DNA of 64,000 nt from Actinostola sp. cb2023 (lineage: Eukaryota > Cnidaria > Anthozoa > Actiniaria > Actinostolidae), in the NCBI GenBank assembly GCA_033675265.1, contig JAUJYZ010000266.1, forward strand, positions 62,001 through 126,000, written 5' to 3'. Position 1 is the first letter of the stretch. Every line of letters begins with the position of its first letter. A program made the position numbers and the translations under genes. This document shows, in pieces, positions 1 through 9,480 of this stretch. The notes below the pieces were generated by a model. That model had not been told where the DNA came from. It saw nothing but the letters and a program-made list of their open reading frames with translations, and did not search any database.

Positions 1-1919
1 AATTCTCTTTCGATATTGGCATATCTCCTTTCACAGGAAGATAGGGTCTTTGAACTGAATGCAACTGGTTTTCCATCCTGGATGATCACAGCACCAAGTC
101 CAATGCCACTTGCATCTACATTTAGCACCGTCTCTTTTTCATTATCGAAGTATGCTAATACTGGTGCACTAGTGATGACAGATTTCAATTTATCAAAAGC
201 CTCTTGTTGTGGTGTGTCCCACACAAACACTGTATCTTTCTGGGTTAGTTGGGAGATGGGTCCTTGTAGCTCAGCTTTGTGCTCAATGAACTTGTCTAAG
301 TAATTGATAGTTCCTAAGAATCGCAGAATACCTTCTTTGTCTGTTGGGGTTGGCATCTCATCAATGGCTCTAATCTTCTCCGGATCTGGTTTCAACCCTT
401 CAGATGAGAATACATGTCCAACATAGCTGACTTCTGGAACTCGAAGTTTAACTTTCTTGGGGTTGAATATCAATCCTACCTCTCGGCTCTTTTCAAGTAC
501 CGCTGTCAACTTCTGATCTATTTCTTTTTGATCTTCACCGTGAATCATGAAATCATCTACTATTATTTCTACTGGGACTCCTGCAAATAGTCTGTCCATC
601 TCCCTTTGGTAGATTTCTGGAGCAGAACATATACCAAAGGGTAGTCTCGTAAATCTAAATCGTCCCCATGGAGTGTTGAAGGTTAGGAGTTTTGAGCTCT
701 CTTCGTCAACTTGTAGTTGCCAGTATCCACTACACGCATCCAGGGTTGTGAAACACTTTGCTCCTGACAACCGATTTGCTACCTGTTCTACAGTAATCAT
801 CGGATAGTGAGGTCGCTTGAGAGCCTTATTTAGATCTCTTGGATCAATGCAAATTCTTACATTGTTTTTCGATGGTGGAGTCTTCTTGTCTTTCCCTTTT
901 CGTTTGTCGATCACCAGCATTGATGACACCCAGGGTGTGTGTTCCTCCTCTTTCACAATAATCCCATCCTCTTCCATTTCTTTAAGCTTTTCATGTGCTG
1001 GTTCCAGGAGCGCAACTGGGATTTTTCTTGGAGGATGTATTACTGGAGGCACTGCATTGTCAATCTCTAGGTGTACTTTAGTAGGAAGTGTGCCAGGTTT
1101 GTCACTGAAACAATCTTGAAACTTTCGCAGCACAGGGTCTGTCGTGAAAATACTATCTTGGCTCTGGTCAGTGAATGTTGGTGTATCTATCAGTTCAAGA
1201 TTCATAAACTTTAGAACTTCCAGATCCAAACAGGCATCACAGCTGAGAAGTGGCGTAAAATCTCCATCAACAACAAGATACAACAAATCCATGCTGTGGT
1301 TCTTGTATTGAGTTGGAAGGCGCACACAACCCATTGGTTGTATGGGCTTGGCTGCGAGCCAACCTTTCAAGGGTTGCTGTATCTTTCGCAACGGTGTCTT
1401 TGTGATGCTTTTATACAGATGATATGGGATGACTGTAGCTTCTGCACCTGTGTCTGCTTTGATTCTGACTTCTTTTCCTGCAATCTTGAGAGTGATCAAG
1501 CTCTTGTTGGTCTTTCTGGGATGGACCACACTTCCCAGTTCAACAGATCCAAAATATGTATGTGCATCATAGCTGTTAGGATGATCTTCCCCTTTTGCAG
1601 TACTTTCCATGGCCACTGTATCAACCTTTGACTCCTTCTTTTCACGGCATACTTTAGCAAAGTGTCCTTCCTTCTTACATTTATTACACTTCTTGTTATA
1701 GGCAGTACAACGAGTAGGATTGGTAAATGGGTGCTGATAACCACAGAACTTACACGAGCGAACGGTTTCCCTGTCCTTTCCTTTGACAGACTGTATACTT
1801 ATGGGCTGGGCTGTGCCAGTATGTGGTGTACTAAACTTGTACTTTTGTAATTCCGCTGCCTCATATGTTCTGCAATGATCATGACAACTCTGCAGTGTGA
1901 GATGTGGCTTTTTTAACAA
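1..1919 (-). CDS. pol: gypsy pol: zinc knuckle, protease, RT, partial RNase H
   Basis: This is the open frame that follows the stop ending gag and reaches the window edge, about 640 codons. In order it shows a CCHC nucleocapsid knuckle (CNKCKKEGHFAKVC, around 1640-1690), a retropepsin active site (KADTGAEATVIP, around 1430-1460), and RT with the palm segment LDACSGYWQLQV (around 705-745) and catalytic box IIVDDF (around 550-565). The thumb and connection carry FLGTINYLDKF, and the start of the RNase H domain shows VDASGIGLGAV. It copies element RNA to cDNA in cytoplasmic particles. The frame matches gag exactly, so the product would be a Gag-Pol fusion if the stop were read through. I saw no frameshift, but I checked motifs rather than every codon. 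Confidence 0.88.
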   Translation of the reverse strand, partial: MLKKPHLTLQSCHDHCRTYEAAELQKYKFSTPHTGTAQPISIQSVKGKDRETVRSCKFCGYQHPFTNPTRCTAYNKKCNKCKKEGHFAKVCREKKESKVDTVAMESTAKGEDHPNSYDAHTYFGSVELGSVVHPRKTNKSLITLKIAGKEVRIKADTGAEATVIPYHLYKSITKTPLRKIQQPLKGWLAAKPIQPMGCVRLPTQYKNHSMDLLYLVVDGDFTPLLSCDACLDLEVLKFMNLELIDTPTFTDQSQDSIFTTDPVLRKFQDCFSDKPGTLPTKVHLEIDNAVPPVIHPPRKIPVALLEPAHEKLKEMEEDGIIVKEEEHTPWVSSMLVIDKRKGKDKKTPPSKNNVRICIDPRDLNKALKRPHYPMITVEQVANRLSGAKCFTTLDACSGYWQLQVDEESSKLLTFNTPWGRFRFTRLPFGICSAPEIYQREMDRLFAGVPVEIIVDDFMIHGEDQKEIDQKLTAVLEKSREVGLIFNPKKVKLRVPEVSYVGHVFSSEGLKPDPEKIRAIDEMPTPTDKEGILRFLGTINYLDKFIEHKAELQGPISQLTQKDTVFVWDTPQQEAFDKLKSVITSAPVLAYFDNEKETVLNVDASGIGLGAVIIQDGKPVAFSSKTLSSCERRYANIERE

Positions 1920-2381
1920 TTATCCCCTCAATTCATCTGATAGTACTGCTCCAACAATGCGATCCCTTATCAATGAATTCCTAAGTCCTCCAAATTCACA
2001 TGTTAGGGACAGTCTTTTCAGTTCACTCACAAAATTGTCAATCCTTTCTCCTTCCTTCTGATTTCGCTGATTGAACACTAAGCGCTCATAGATCACATTC
2101 CTAGCACCTTCACAGATTTCCTTGAATTTTGTACATACGTCAGCATAACACTCGTTGCTTTCTTCCTCGTTGAATACAAAATGACTATACTCTTCAATGG
2201 CATCCGGTCCTGCACAGTTAAGCAAGAGATTTACCTTGAATTTATCTCCTTTTTCATCTTTTCCTTTTGCCACAAGATAAATTTCAAATTGCATTAGAAA
2301 CTTCCTCCAATTTTCTGACGCTTGAGCATCCAGAACTAAGGGACCCGGAGTACGGTGTGTATTTATATCACTTTCGGCCAT
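1920..2381 (-). CDS. gag: gypsy gag (N-terminal, ends at in-frame TAA)
   Basis: This is a 153-residue reading frame starting at ATG 2381, just downstream of the primer site. It contains a retrotransposon gag core (ASENWRKFLMQFEIYLVAKG, later YERLVFNQRNQKEGERIDNF), the usual capsid-like fold region of gypsy elements. It stops at TAA (1922-1920), but the same frame resumes immediately with LLKKPHLTLQSCHDHC and continues to the zinc knuckle. The stop is therefore either one inactivating nonsense change or a readthrough site between Gag and Gag-Pol. The start was chosen because it is the first ATG after the primer site and gives a typical gypsy gag N-terminus. Confidence 0.85.
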   Translation of the reverse strand: MAESDINTHRTPGPLVLDAQASENWRKFLMQFEIYLVAKGKDEKGDKFKVNLLLNCAGPDAIEEYSHFVFNEEESNECYADVCTKFKEICEGARNVIYERLVFNQRNQKEGERIDNFVSELKRLSLTCEFGGLRNSLIRDRIVGAVLSDELRG

Positions 2382-2448
2382 GTTTTAACGACGCTTGTAT
2401 GGTTTCTGTTGATCCAATTGATCTCAAATAGCTCCACAATCTTTTAAC

Positions 2449-2464
2449 TTTACTTCTGACACCA
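2449..2464 (-). other. tRNA primer-binding site of gypsy element
   Basis: The minus strand reads TGGTGTCAGAAGTAAA directly next to the inner edge of the LTR. A TGG start abutting the LTR is the hallmark of a tRNA primer site; similar TGGTGTCAGAAG sites occur in mag-like gypsy elements. The exact tRNA is not determined. Confidence 0.75.
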
Positions 2465-2622
2465 TGTTGTAAGTCAGTCTTTTATTTAATAAGCTCTGTA
2501 AACCTAAACGTACTAAGTGTAAAACATGTGGTTTCTAGCTAACCGAAGAGAACAAGATGGCGGCCTCCCGTGAGGGGTGGCCCCGTACATAATCAAGGGG
2601 ACACAGGGATCCCAATCTAACA
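2465..2622 (-). repeat. 5' LTR of gypsy element (about 158 bp)
   Basis: The segment begins TGTTAGATTGG and ends CTTACAACA on the minus strand, so it has the TG...CA termini of an LTR, and it abuts the primer-binding site. It contains a TTATTT/AATAAA-type stretch on the element strand. Only one LTR lies in the window, so the boundaries rest on the TG/CA rule and the primer site. The adjoining AGAAT (2623-2627) is the likely target duplication. Confidence 0.7.
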
Positions 2623-2966
2623 AGAATATTATAACAAATACTACGGTCTAAAATGCAATCAAGCAATATGCACCAGAGGTTTCACCATGATAAAAGACGA
2701 TTTGGTCACAGCTAATGATCAGATTTTAAAATAGCCAAAACAAAATCAAAGTGCTTGCAAATGGAAATATTGATTAAACTTAAGCTTATATAGACTTTAA
2801 TTTAAATGAAAATTTGTAGCATTGGTTATATCTACAGTACTGACTGTTACTAACTGTTAGTAATAGTATTAAAACATGTCGATTATGCCTCTATCAAATA
2901 AACAATTCTCTGTAGTGAATAAAATTAACACAAACAACAGCAGAGAAATGTTACAAATTACTCGTA
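2623..2966. other. AT-rich spacer, nothing recognised
   Basis: No coding, RNA or repeat signal recognised in this AT-rich stretch between the LTR and the rearranged repeat. Confidence 0.5.
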
Positions 2967-3510
2967 CTCACCGGCTGATTTGCAAGCCAAACTGTGGAAA
3001 TATGCTCTCCGCGGATGTTCTAAAGTACTTTGAACAGTAATCTCTCTTCCTCATATTAAAATGGCATTGTTGTAAAAGATCCAAGCGTCTACAAAAGCCT
3101 TGAACAGTTCTCCAAATTACGCCTCTATCATTTACAATTCTCTGTAGTAAATACAATTGTATATGGAAAGCATTTTAATAAGCAAACATTCGTGCTATAC
3201 GCTGAACAAACAACAGCAGAGAAATTACAGTTTCCACAATAACGGTTTACAAATTATTCGATTCGATCAAGAGAAAATGAGGGACAGAGAGTGCATCTTG
3301 GGGGTCAAGCTGGGATATGTGAATCGTAGTTGGGCTATTTTTAGCATGCGGACGTAAAAGAAAACTTACTTCCGTTTCGGTTTGAGTGTCAACGTGGTCA
3401 TATGTTTTGACTGTTTTGTCGATGAAACCAATTCAAAAATGAAGCAAAATGGATTTTATTAAGCAGATACTTCGAAAAGGAAAGAGATATACTCAGATTA
3501 AAGTGACTCG
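2967..3510. repeat. Rearranged copy of the sequence at 8205-8580
   Basis: Positions 2967-3110 match 8449-8580 in the same orientation (both start CTCACCGGCTGATTTGCAA). Positions 3265-3505 match 8205-8440 in the opposite orientation (CAAGAGAAAATGAGGGAC and TTCGAAAAGGAAAGAG). One half is thus inverted relative to the other when the two copies are compared, as happens with 5' inversion during LINE insertion. The minus strand at 2967 carries a donor-like CCG|GTGAGTA. Confidence 0.7.
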
Positions 3511-3883
3511 CTGGGAGAAAATTCGAATTGAAAGACGACGGTTGTAATTTAATTCAGTAGGTATGTTTTCACTGGGACAATTTATTTGACAGATATCTGT
3601 CAGTTTATTTATGTAATCTCTCGTAGCACACAACAGACGTTCGTAAAGAACTATAGATTGCAGAGTTTTGAAGAAATTCCCATCGTTTTCGAAATAAATA
3701 CAGTTTATTTTTAACCCTCACCCTCCGCTGTTTGCCGCCTGAGCTTCTTTGAAATGGCTGTTGAAGTTCGGAGTGTTGTTGCTCGTTCGACATATGTTGT
3801 AAATCAGGTCAATCAGAGCCGTCGTCTTCGCTTTCAGTATCGGGCTCAAATTCATCGAAAGAATTCCAATTTTCTCCCAGCGA

Positions 3884-3890
<7 letters not shown>
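3505..3890. repeat. Small imperfect inverted repeat
   Basis: ACTCGCTGGGAGAAAATT at about 3508 is the reverse complement of AATTTTCTCCCAGCGAGT at about 3870. The match extends, with a deletion, to GACGACGG near 3543. The intervening sequence has no recognised gene. Confidence 0.55.
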
Positions 3891-3916
<26 letters not shown>

Positions 3917-4085
3917 TAACTTTATTTAAACACGGTGGACCCATCAGGATTTTACAAAGAAATATGATAAAATTGTAAATATCTATATATATAAACACTC
4001 TATCTATCTAATTATTATATATAAAAACTAATACTATAAATAAACAAAATAACCTGCTTTTCAGGAGTGCCGTGTATTTAGTGAA

Positions 4086-4476
4086 CTAGTTAAAAAATCG
4101 TTTACAGCCAGCACGAAAACTACTAAGGGTTTGTGCTTGCCGTAATTCGTTTGGGAGGCCATTCCAAAGAACAGCCTCATTATAGCTAAAGCTATTTTTT
4201 CGATAATTAGTGCGAGGAAATGGTATAGTAAGTTTGCACTCGGTGTCCCGCAATGAATAGCTTGTAACGCTGCTACGGTCTACAAATTTTGAGCGAAGGT
4301 AATCCGGAGCAAGACCATTAAGTGATTTATAGACCATAACAGCTTTTTGAATTTGGCGTTGGCAGTCCAGTTTTTTCCAACCGAGCAATTCAAATAGATC
4401 ATCGGCATTAGTGTCATAGCTGGAGAAAGTTAAAACCCGAGCCGCACGATTTTGTAGCTTTTGTAATTTAGAGGCC
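4086..4476 (-). pseudogene. LINE ORF2 C-terminus, resumed after insertion
   Basis: This continues the frame broken at 6035: SKLQKLQNRAARVLTFSSYD, then LLGWKKLDCQRQIQKAVMVY, and ends RAGCKRFFN before a stop at 4086. This C-terminal segment is standard in CR1/L2-like LINEs. It shows that 4477-6034 is a clean insertion into the LINE. Confidence 0.88.
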
Positions 4477-5006
4477 TGGGGCCGGTTGCATAAAACTTAC
4501 GAGTCTACTTAAGTGTACTCGTAATTTAAGACTGTTGCAAATAATGAGTTAATTGCTCACTTAAGAGTTTCACTTAAGTATTGGATCTTACGATTATCGT
4601 AAGTGACCACTTAAGTGCTGTTTATGCAACGAAATATACGGGTGTTGCACAAACGCTTTGCGCCCATTTCTTAAGTGCAGAAGTCGTCCGTGAATTTACG
4701 GGAGCCCTAGAGGTCCCGTAAAACTAAGTGCGTCATGGAAAATCTTACTTTCACTTTCAAATTTCCTTCAATATTTTTAATTTATAAACATATCATAGCC
4801 TGGTATTGTAAGTGTGTTTATTTGGACTAATTTGGAGATATATATTTTCAGGAAAAAGTATTATGCTTTTTAGCGCTATTTTGCAGCATGCATGTATGCA
4901 CATTTTAAGATTTGACAAGCAAATTTTGGCATTTATAGGTTTTATTTATCCTGCCGCTAGAATAGTTTAGATGGAGAACAGTCAGATGGCCATGAAGCCT
5001 TAGAAT

Positions 5007-5007
5007 C

Positions 5008-5050
<43 letters not shown>

Positions 5051-5414
5051 GTTACTCCCTTTGCCCAAGTGGTAGGGGTGATCGGCGCTCCTTTTAGGGT
5101 TCAAAATATTTCCTGTGTGTACCTTTTAGGGTTCCGACTCAAAAGTCAGTTACGTAACATGACTCCGTACCTTTTAGGGTCGATTGTTATTTAATTTCTT
5201 TAGAACCGCAGAAAAAAGATAATAATAATCATAATCATCATCATCATCATCATATATGGTCGTACCTTTTAGGGGTTGGAATTAACATGGCTCCAACATC
5301 TCTTTTAATTTATGCGTACCTTTTAGGGTCGTTTTCAAAATCAACCGCCGATCACCCCTACCACTTGGACAAAGGGAGTAACCCCCCCCCCCCCCCCCCC
5401 CTCCCCCCTCCGGG
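5007..5414. mobile_element. Poly(G)-ended hAT-like MITE with 8-bp duplication
   Basis: The insertion is flanked by the direct repeat CTTAGAAT (4999-5006 and 5415-5422). The left end is CCC followed by about 40 G; the right end is a C-run and CTCCGGG. Inside these runs lies an inverted repeat (GTTACTCCCTTTG / CAAAGGGAGTAAC, then GGTAGGGGTGATCGGCG and its complement). The centre has at least five scattered copies of TACCTTTTAGGGT. An 8-bp duplication is typical of hAT elements; the family is unknown to me. Confidence 0.75.
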
Positions 5415-5422
5415 CTTAGAAT

Positions 5423-5640
5423 CGACGAGTGAGCAGTTAAACTCAGAGCAAGATATTAGTTGGGAGGACAATGTGCCACAACAACCAAAGAAAGAAGAAA
5501 AGAAAAGTCCACAAGTGAGAGCAGGCGACACCACAATCATAAGTAATCTGTACGAACAACAAGTTTAGACAATCTTAAAAAAAAATAAAAAAGAGGAACA
5601 TGAGATTAAAATGCGAGTATTAAGAAAGAAATAACAATTG
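5423..5640 (+). pseudogene. Remnant of Harbinger Myb/SANT-like accessory protein
   Basis: The reading frame STSEQLNSEQDISWEDN, PQQPKKEEKKSPQ and DTTIISNLYEQQV ends at a stop at 5566-5568. After it, the sequence reads on as a Lys/Glu-rich helix (KKEEHEIKMRVLRKE). This acidic linker plus basic helix layout resembles the C-terminal part of MSANTD/Harbinger myb-like proteins, but the DNA-binding part is missing. This is an inference from composition, not from an alignment. Confidence 0.4.
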
Positions 5641-6034
5641 CTAGACCTACAAATTAAAATTGCAAAAGACGAACTCGCACAAATAACTGGATATATATAT
5701 AAATGTGCTCATTTTACTTTCCTTTATTTCATCAAGTAATCGTTTACATTTTTGTACAATCGATGTTATTCAGTTTTGAAAGTTTTTTGATTTATTGGCT
5801 TCTATAGGTTTTGTTAATTATACATTTTTGTAATCAAATTCTATGAGTTCTATGAATTAAAAATATTTATGCTTAGCCAAGCACTTAAGTGTCCCCGTAA
5901 ATTCACTCTTAAGTAATTCACTTACGAAAGTGTTCAGTAAGCTTCATGCAACACGCTTTAGGAAACCCGTAACACAATCTTAAGTGCCTCACTTAAGTGA
6001 ACACTTAAGTACAGATTTTATGCAACCGGCCCCA

Positions 6035-6655
6035 GGGTCTTACCACAATTTCCCCACACAACACTGCAGTAATCAAAATGTGGCTGGATCAGCGAAGTAA
6101 AGATAAGCTGCAGAGTTCTGTGAGGAACAAAAGGTCTAATACGTTTCAGGGCCCCGATACCAGAGGCAATTTTTTTAGATAATTTGTCGATATGTGCGTT
6201 CCAAGACAGACTTTCATCAATTAATACTCCAAGTGATTTCGTACTGGAGACTTGTTTGATAGAAGCTCCATTAATTGTTAATGACGGGACAGTCTCAACA
6301 GTCATTAACCTTTGCCTTGACCCTATTAACATGAATTCTGTCTTAGACGTATTTAAAGTAAGCTTGTTTGCGTTAAGCCACTCTTTGACATTGACCAAAT
6401 CTTGATTTAGAAAATGGTTAATGCTATCAACATTATCAGATGCGAAAGTTAGATGAGTATCATCTGCATACATACGAGGCTGACAATGGGAAATACAGTT
6501 TGGGAGATCGTTGATGTAAAGGATGAACAGCAAAGGTCCCAGGATGGTCCCCTGAGGAATGCCACATGATAGTGAACAGTTATCTGACAAATAGCCATTC
6601 ACTAAGCATTTTTGATTGCGTTCACTCAGATAGGAATTGAACCAGTCATTATAGA
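6035..6655 (-). pseudogene. LINE reverse transcriptase, palm 2 and thumb
   Basis: This contains [20 protein letters not shown] and [17 protein letters not shown] is the RT catalytic box that binds metal and dNTP. The thumb follows, with [17 protein letters not shown] and [12 protein letters not shown]. The frame is cut at 6035 by the TIR insertion exactly within CGNCGKTL, and the remainder of the protein resumes at 4476 in the same frame. Confidence 0.9.
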
Positions 6656-7755
6656 GATACCCCCAATGCCATACTCGTATAATTTCGACAAAAGAATGAC
6701 ATGGTCCACCGTATCGAAAGCTTTTTTGAGATCTAAGAAAACTACGGCGTTTATTTCACCCTTGTCAATGTTAACAGCCCAATTGTCAGTAGCCTCGAGT
6801 AATGCAGTGACAGTAGAGTGAAGGTGTCGAAACCCTGACTGGTGACTAGAAAGTAGGTTATTATCAGTTAAATACGTGAAGACCTGATCGTAAACTATTC
6901 TTTCAAACACTTTCGCCACTACCGGGATAATTGAGATTGGGCGGTAGTTATTCAGATCGTCACGTTTCCCCTGTTTGAATAGTGGAATAACTTTAGAACA
7001 CTTCCAGTCATCTGGGAAAATGCCTGTGACAATAGAGCGATTGAAAATGGAACAAAGAGAGTAAGCAATCAGGTCAGCACATTCACAAAGTAGCCTGGCA
7101 GAGATTGAATCCAGGCCAGTTGCTTTAGATTTGCTTAGTTTAGATACTAATGAATAAACTGTAGTTATATTGGTTTGTTTTAGCTCGAATAAATTTGCAT
7201 TGTTGGAAATAAAATCAAGATATTCTAAATGTGAGCGGCTTTCATCGGGTATTGCACTAGCTAACCTAGGCCCAACACTAGCGAAGTGTTCATTAAAGGC
7301 CTCAGCTAGCTTTTGTGCATCAACAATGGAGTTACCGTTATTGTTTATCTCTTTTATATTCGAGCTTTTCAATTTTCTTGCAGAGAGCTCATTAGCGATC
7401 CTCCAAGTCGCTCTTGAGTTCCCTGCATTGTCATGAAAAGCCTTCTTGTAATACGATTCTTTTGCATTTTTTATTTCGGTATTCACAGAATTGCGGCATT
7501 TCTTGTAATTTAGCCAATCCGCAGGAGTATTTGAACAAGAAGCTTTTAATTTCAAGACATCTCTTTCATGCATGTGTTGTTTTAGCTGAGATGTAATCCA
7601 GGGTGATTTGGCAACACGAACACGTTTTGTGCGTATGGGAGCATGCTTATCAACGACCTTATAAAAAATAGTTTTCCAAGCACACCACATACTGTTCGGA
7701 TCATCATGTAGATTTATACTGCCCCAATTCTGTGAACAAATGTCATCACGAAAGT
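6626..7755 (-). pseudogene. LINE reverse transcriptase, fingers and palm 1
   Basis: The segment shows the linker after the endonuclease (DKHAPIRTKRVRVAKSPWIT), then SKATGLDSISARLL, VIPLFKQGKRDDLNNYRPIS and [13 protein letters not shown]. The last carries the first catalytic Asp of RT. The frame breaks near 6655 in the YGIGGIS region; the next frame carries on with [13 protein letters not shown] and the second half of RT. The break is a single-base shift, so the copy is recent enough to align but not functional. Confidence 0.88.
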
Positions 7756-8172
7756 TTGTGAGTTAAAGTGTATAAACTTTCTATATGTCACCGTAGAATG
7801 ACCCTTGTTAGGTAGACCAATATAAATTTTTCGATAGACGTAAACAAGACTATGATCACTAATGCCGACGTGCGAGACACCGGAGCAAACCACCCGATCC
7901 GGACAATTAGTAAATATTAAATCAATCAAAGTTGACGAGGTTTCGGTAACTCGCGTTGGTTTGTTTATGAATTGATGTAAACTGTAGAGATCAGTTATGC
8001 TGGTCAGCCGACGTGAATTATTATCCAGCTGCGTTGCAGCTAAATTACAATTCAAGTCACCAGCTATGTAAAATTCAATACCTTCGGCATCAAGCCTGCC
8101 AACGAGGGTTTCAAATGAACTAAATTTGTCAATAGATGAATCCGGTGGCCTATACCATGTTGCAATGACAAA
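7714..8172 (-). pseudogene. LINE apurinic-like endonuclease, C-terminal half
   Basis: The frame contains VIATWYRPPDSS, FYIAGDLNCNL (the GDxN catalytic motif), LIDLIFTN and GISDHSLVYV (the SDH motif). These are the later motifs of an exonuclease/endonuclease/phosphatase domain that nicks target DNA to prime reverse transcription. The first half (the N and E motifs) is absent, replaced upstream by the sequence shared with 2967-3510. The frame ends at 7714. A one-base shift near 7755 would connect it to the RT frame, where the protein reads on through INLHDDPNSMWCAWKTIF. Confidence 0.85.
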
Positions 8173-8205
8173 AGGCTTCGATCGTGGCTTACTTAATCTG
8201 AGTAT

Positions 8206-8741
8206 ATCTCTTTCCTTTTCGAAGTATCTGCTTAATAAAAACCATTTTCCTTCATATTTTTTAATTGATTTCATCGACAAAACAGTCAAAACATATGACC
8301 ACGTTGACACTCAAACCGAAACCGAAGTAAGTTTTCTTTTACGCCCGCATGCTAAAAATAGCCCAACTACGATTCACATATCCCAAGGCCATGACTGGCA
8401 GATTCACTCTATGTCCCTCATTTTCTCTTGATTCGATAGACTCGGTACTCACCGGCTGATTTGCAAACCAACTGTATAAATATGCTCTCCACGGATGCTC
8501 TAAAGTACTTTGAATAGCATTCTCTCATAATGGAATTGTTTGTAAAGATCCAAGCGTCTACAAAAGCCTTAAAACTCCAAAAGATATCGATGCGAATCCT
8601 CCATGAAAGTCGTTGGGTTGAAAATGGCGGGCTGTACGTACATCGCTGAGCATGATGGGTAATGGGAGGTTTCAAGGAATTCTGGGATTTTATTTGTAAC
8701 CCAGGTCCCCTCTCTTTGGATATACAGAAATTAGCGCGCAA
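8206..8741 (-). repeat. Exon-like sequence upstream of LINE, second copy
   Basis: The minus-strand frame ends with EYRVYRIKRK. It includes a segment (YSKYFRASVESIF) shared with the copy at 2967-3156, immediately followed by a good 5' splice-site sequence, CCG|GTGAGTACC (near 8450). It could be a captured host exon or the 5' leader of the LINE family. Function unknown. Confidence 0.45.
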
Positions 8742-8813
8742 AACAGCTCATGCTGGTTTTCTTTCTATCTTTCTTTGGATTTTTATGAATGTTTGAATTC
8801 ATTAGGTTGTTTT

Positions 8814-8908
8814 AGGGGGGGGGGGGGGGGGGGATTAATTGTTTAAGAAATATTAGGTATGTGCAGCGGAATTACTCACTCAAAACCCTGGATTTACGAA
8901 TTCCCCCT

Positions 8909-8936
<28 letters not shown>
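8814..8936. repeat. Poly(G) and poly(C) runs 80 bp apart
   Basis: A G-run of about 20 (from 8814) and a C-run of about 20 followed by an A-run (about 8904-8936) are arranged as inverted ends. They recall the poly(G)-ended element at 5007-5414 but have no obvious matching inner arms or target duplication. Confidence 0.4.
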
Positions 8937-8940
<4 letters not shown>

Positions 8941-8984
8941 CTCCAACACCTTTACGTCGGTTCTATTTTGGATTTGAATTGGAC

Positions 8985-9480
8985 TGTTTGGTTGTATTGT
9001 TTTGATGGTCATTTTGGATATGGCAAAGACCATTTTGGGTTTTGTATATGGGGTCATTTTGGATATGGCAAAGACCATTTTGGGTTTGTATATGGGGTCA
9101 TTTTGGATATGGCAAAGACCATTCAGTTTGGGTTTTGTATGGGGTCATTTTGGATATAGCAAAGACCATTTTGGGTTTTGTATGGGGTCATTTTGGATAT
9201 GGCAAAGACCATTTTGGGTTTTCTATATGGGGTCATTTTGGATCAGTGGCAAAGACCATTTTGGGTTTTGTATATGGGGTCATTTTGGATATGGCAAAGA
9301 CCATTTTGGGTTTTGTATGGGGTCATTTTTGATATGGCAAAGACCATTTTGGTTTGACAGGGCCATTGTAGGTTTGTATGGGCCATTTTGGGTTTGCATG
9401 GGGCCGTTTTGGGTTTATATGGGGCCATTTTAGGTTTACATGGGGCCATTTTGACTCTTGTTTCCAAAACAGTCCCTGTA
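8985..9480. repeat. Minisatellite, about 45-bp then about 20-bp units
   Basis: Eight or so copies of a 41-49 bp unit built on GGATATGGCAAAGACCATTT and GGGTTTTGTATATGGGGTCA run from 9005 to about 9350. They grade into shorter units built on GGTTTGCATGGGGCCATTTT up to about 9460. Reading frames through the array are by-products of the repeat. Confidence 0.85.

Larger units (their letters stand above)
1..2622 (-). mobile_element. Ty3/gypsy LTR retrotransposon, 5' part
   Basis: Read on the minus strand, the order is LTR, primer-binding site, gag, CCHC zinc knuckle, aspartic protease, reverse transcriptase and the start of RNase H, after which the element runs off the window edge. Protease before RT, with RNase H after RT, is the Ty3/gypsy arrangement. 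All coding motifs I could place (knuckle near 1677, protease DTGAEA near 1450, RT VDD near 555) fall in the same frame as gag. The only in-frame stop noticed is at 1920-1922. The 3' LTR, integrase and second target duplication are outside the window. Confidence 0.9.
4477..6034. mobile_element. Harbinger-like TIR element inserted in LINE
   Basis: The ends are perfect inverted repeats, TGGGGCCGGTTGCATAAAA at the left and its complement at the right. Internally, many ACTTAAGTG motifs occur near both ends. No clear direct target duplication is seen. The interior encodes a decayed protein tail resembling the Myb/SANT-like partner protein of PIF/Harbinger transposons (see 5423-5640). No transposase is present, so it is a non-autonomous derivative. 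It is itself interrupted at 5007-5414. Confidence 0.75.
3886..8205 (-). mobile_element. CR1-like non-LTR retrotransposon (LINE), broken
   Basis: Minus-strand endonuclease and reverse transcriptase fragments are followed by a short 3' UTR and a (ATT)n tail at 3886-3915, preceded by GTGTTTAAATAAAG. Microsatellite rather than poly(A) tails are typical of the CR1 group. The coding region has two frameshifts (near 7755 and 6655) and is split by a 1.56-kb TIR element at 4477-6034. The 5' end is missing: endonuclease similarity starts only in the second half of that domain. Confidence 0.88.

Noticed and set aside
1296..1850. Plus- and minus-strand frames of 60-110 codons over the gypsy protease/knuckle region
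   Set aside because: Shadows of the gypsy coding frame, whose motifs are unambiguous in the frame starting at 2381.
5007..5414. Poly(G)/poly(C) as assembly filler
   Set aside because: Perfect 8-bp duplications and matching inner inverted arms show a real inserted element, although run lengths may be imprecise.
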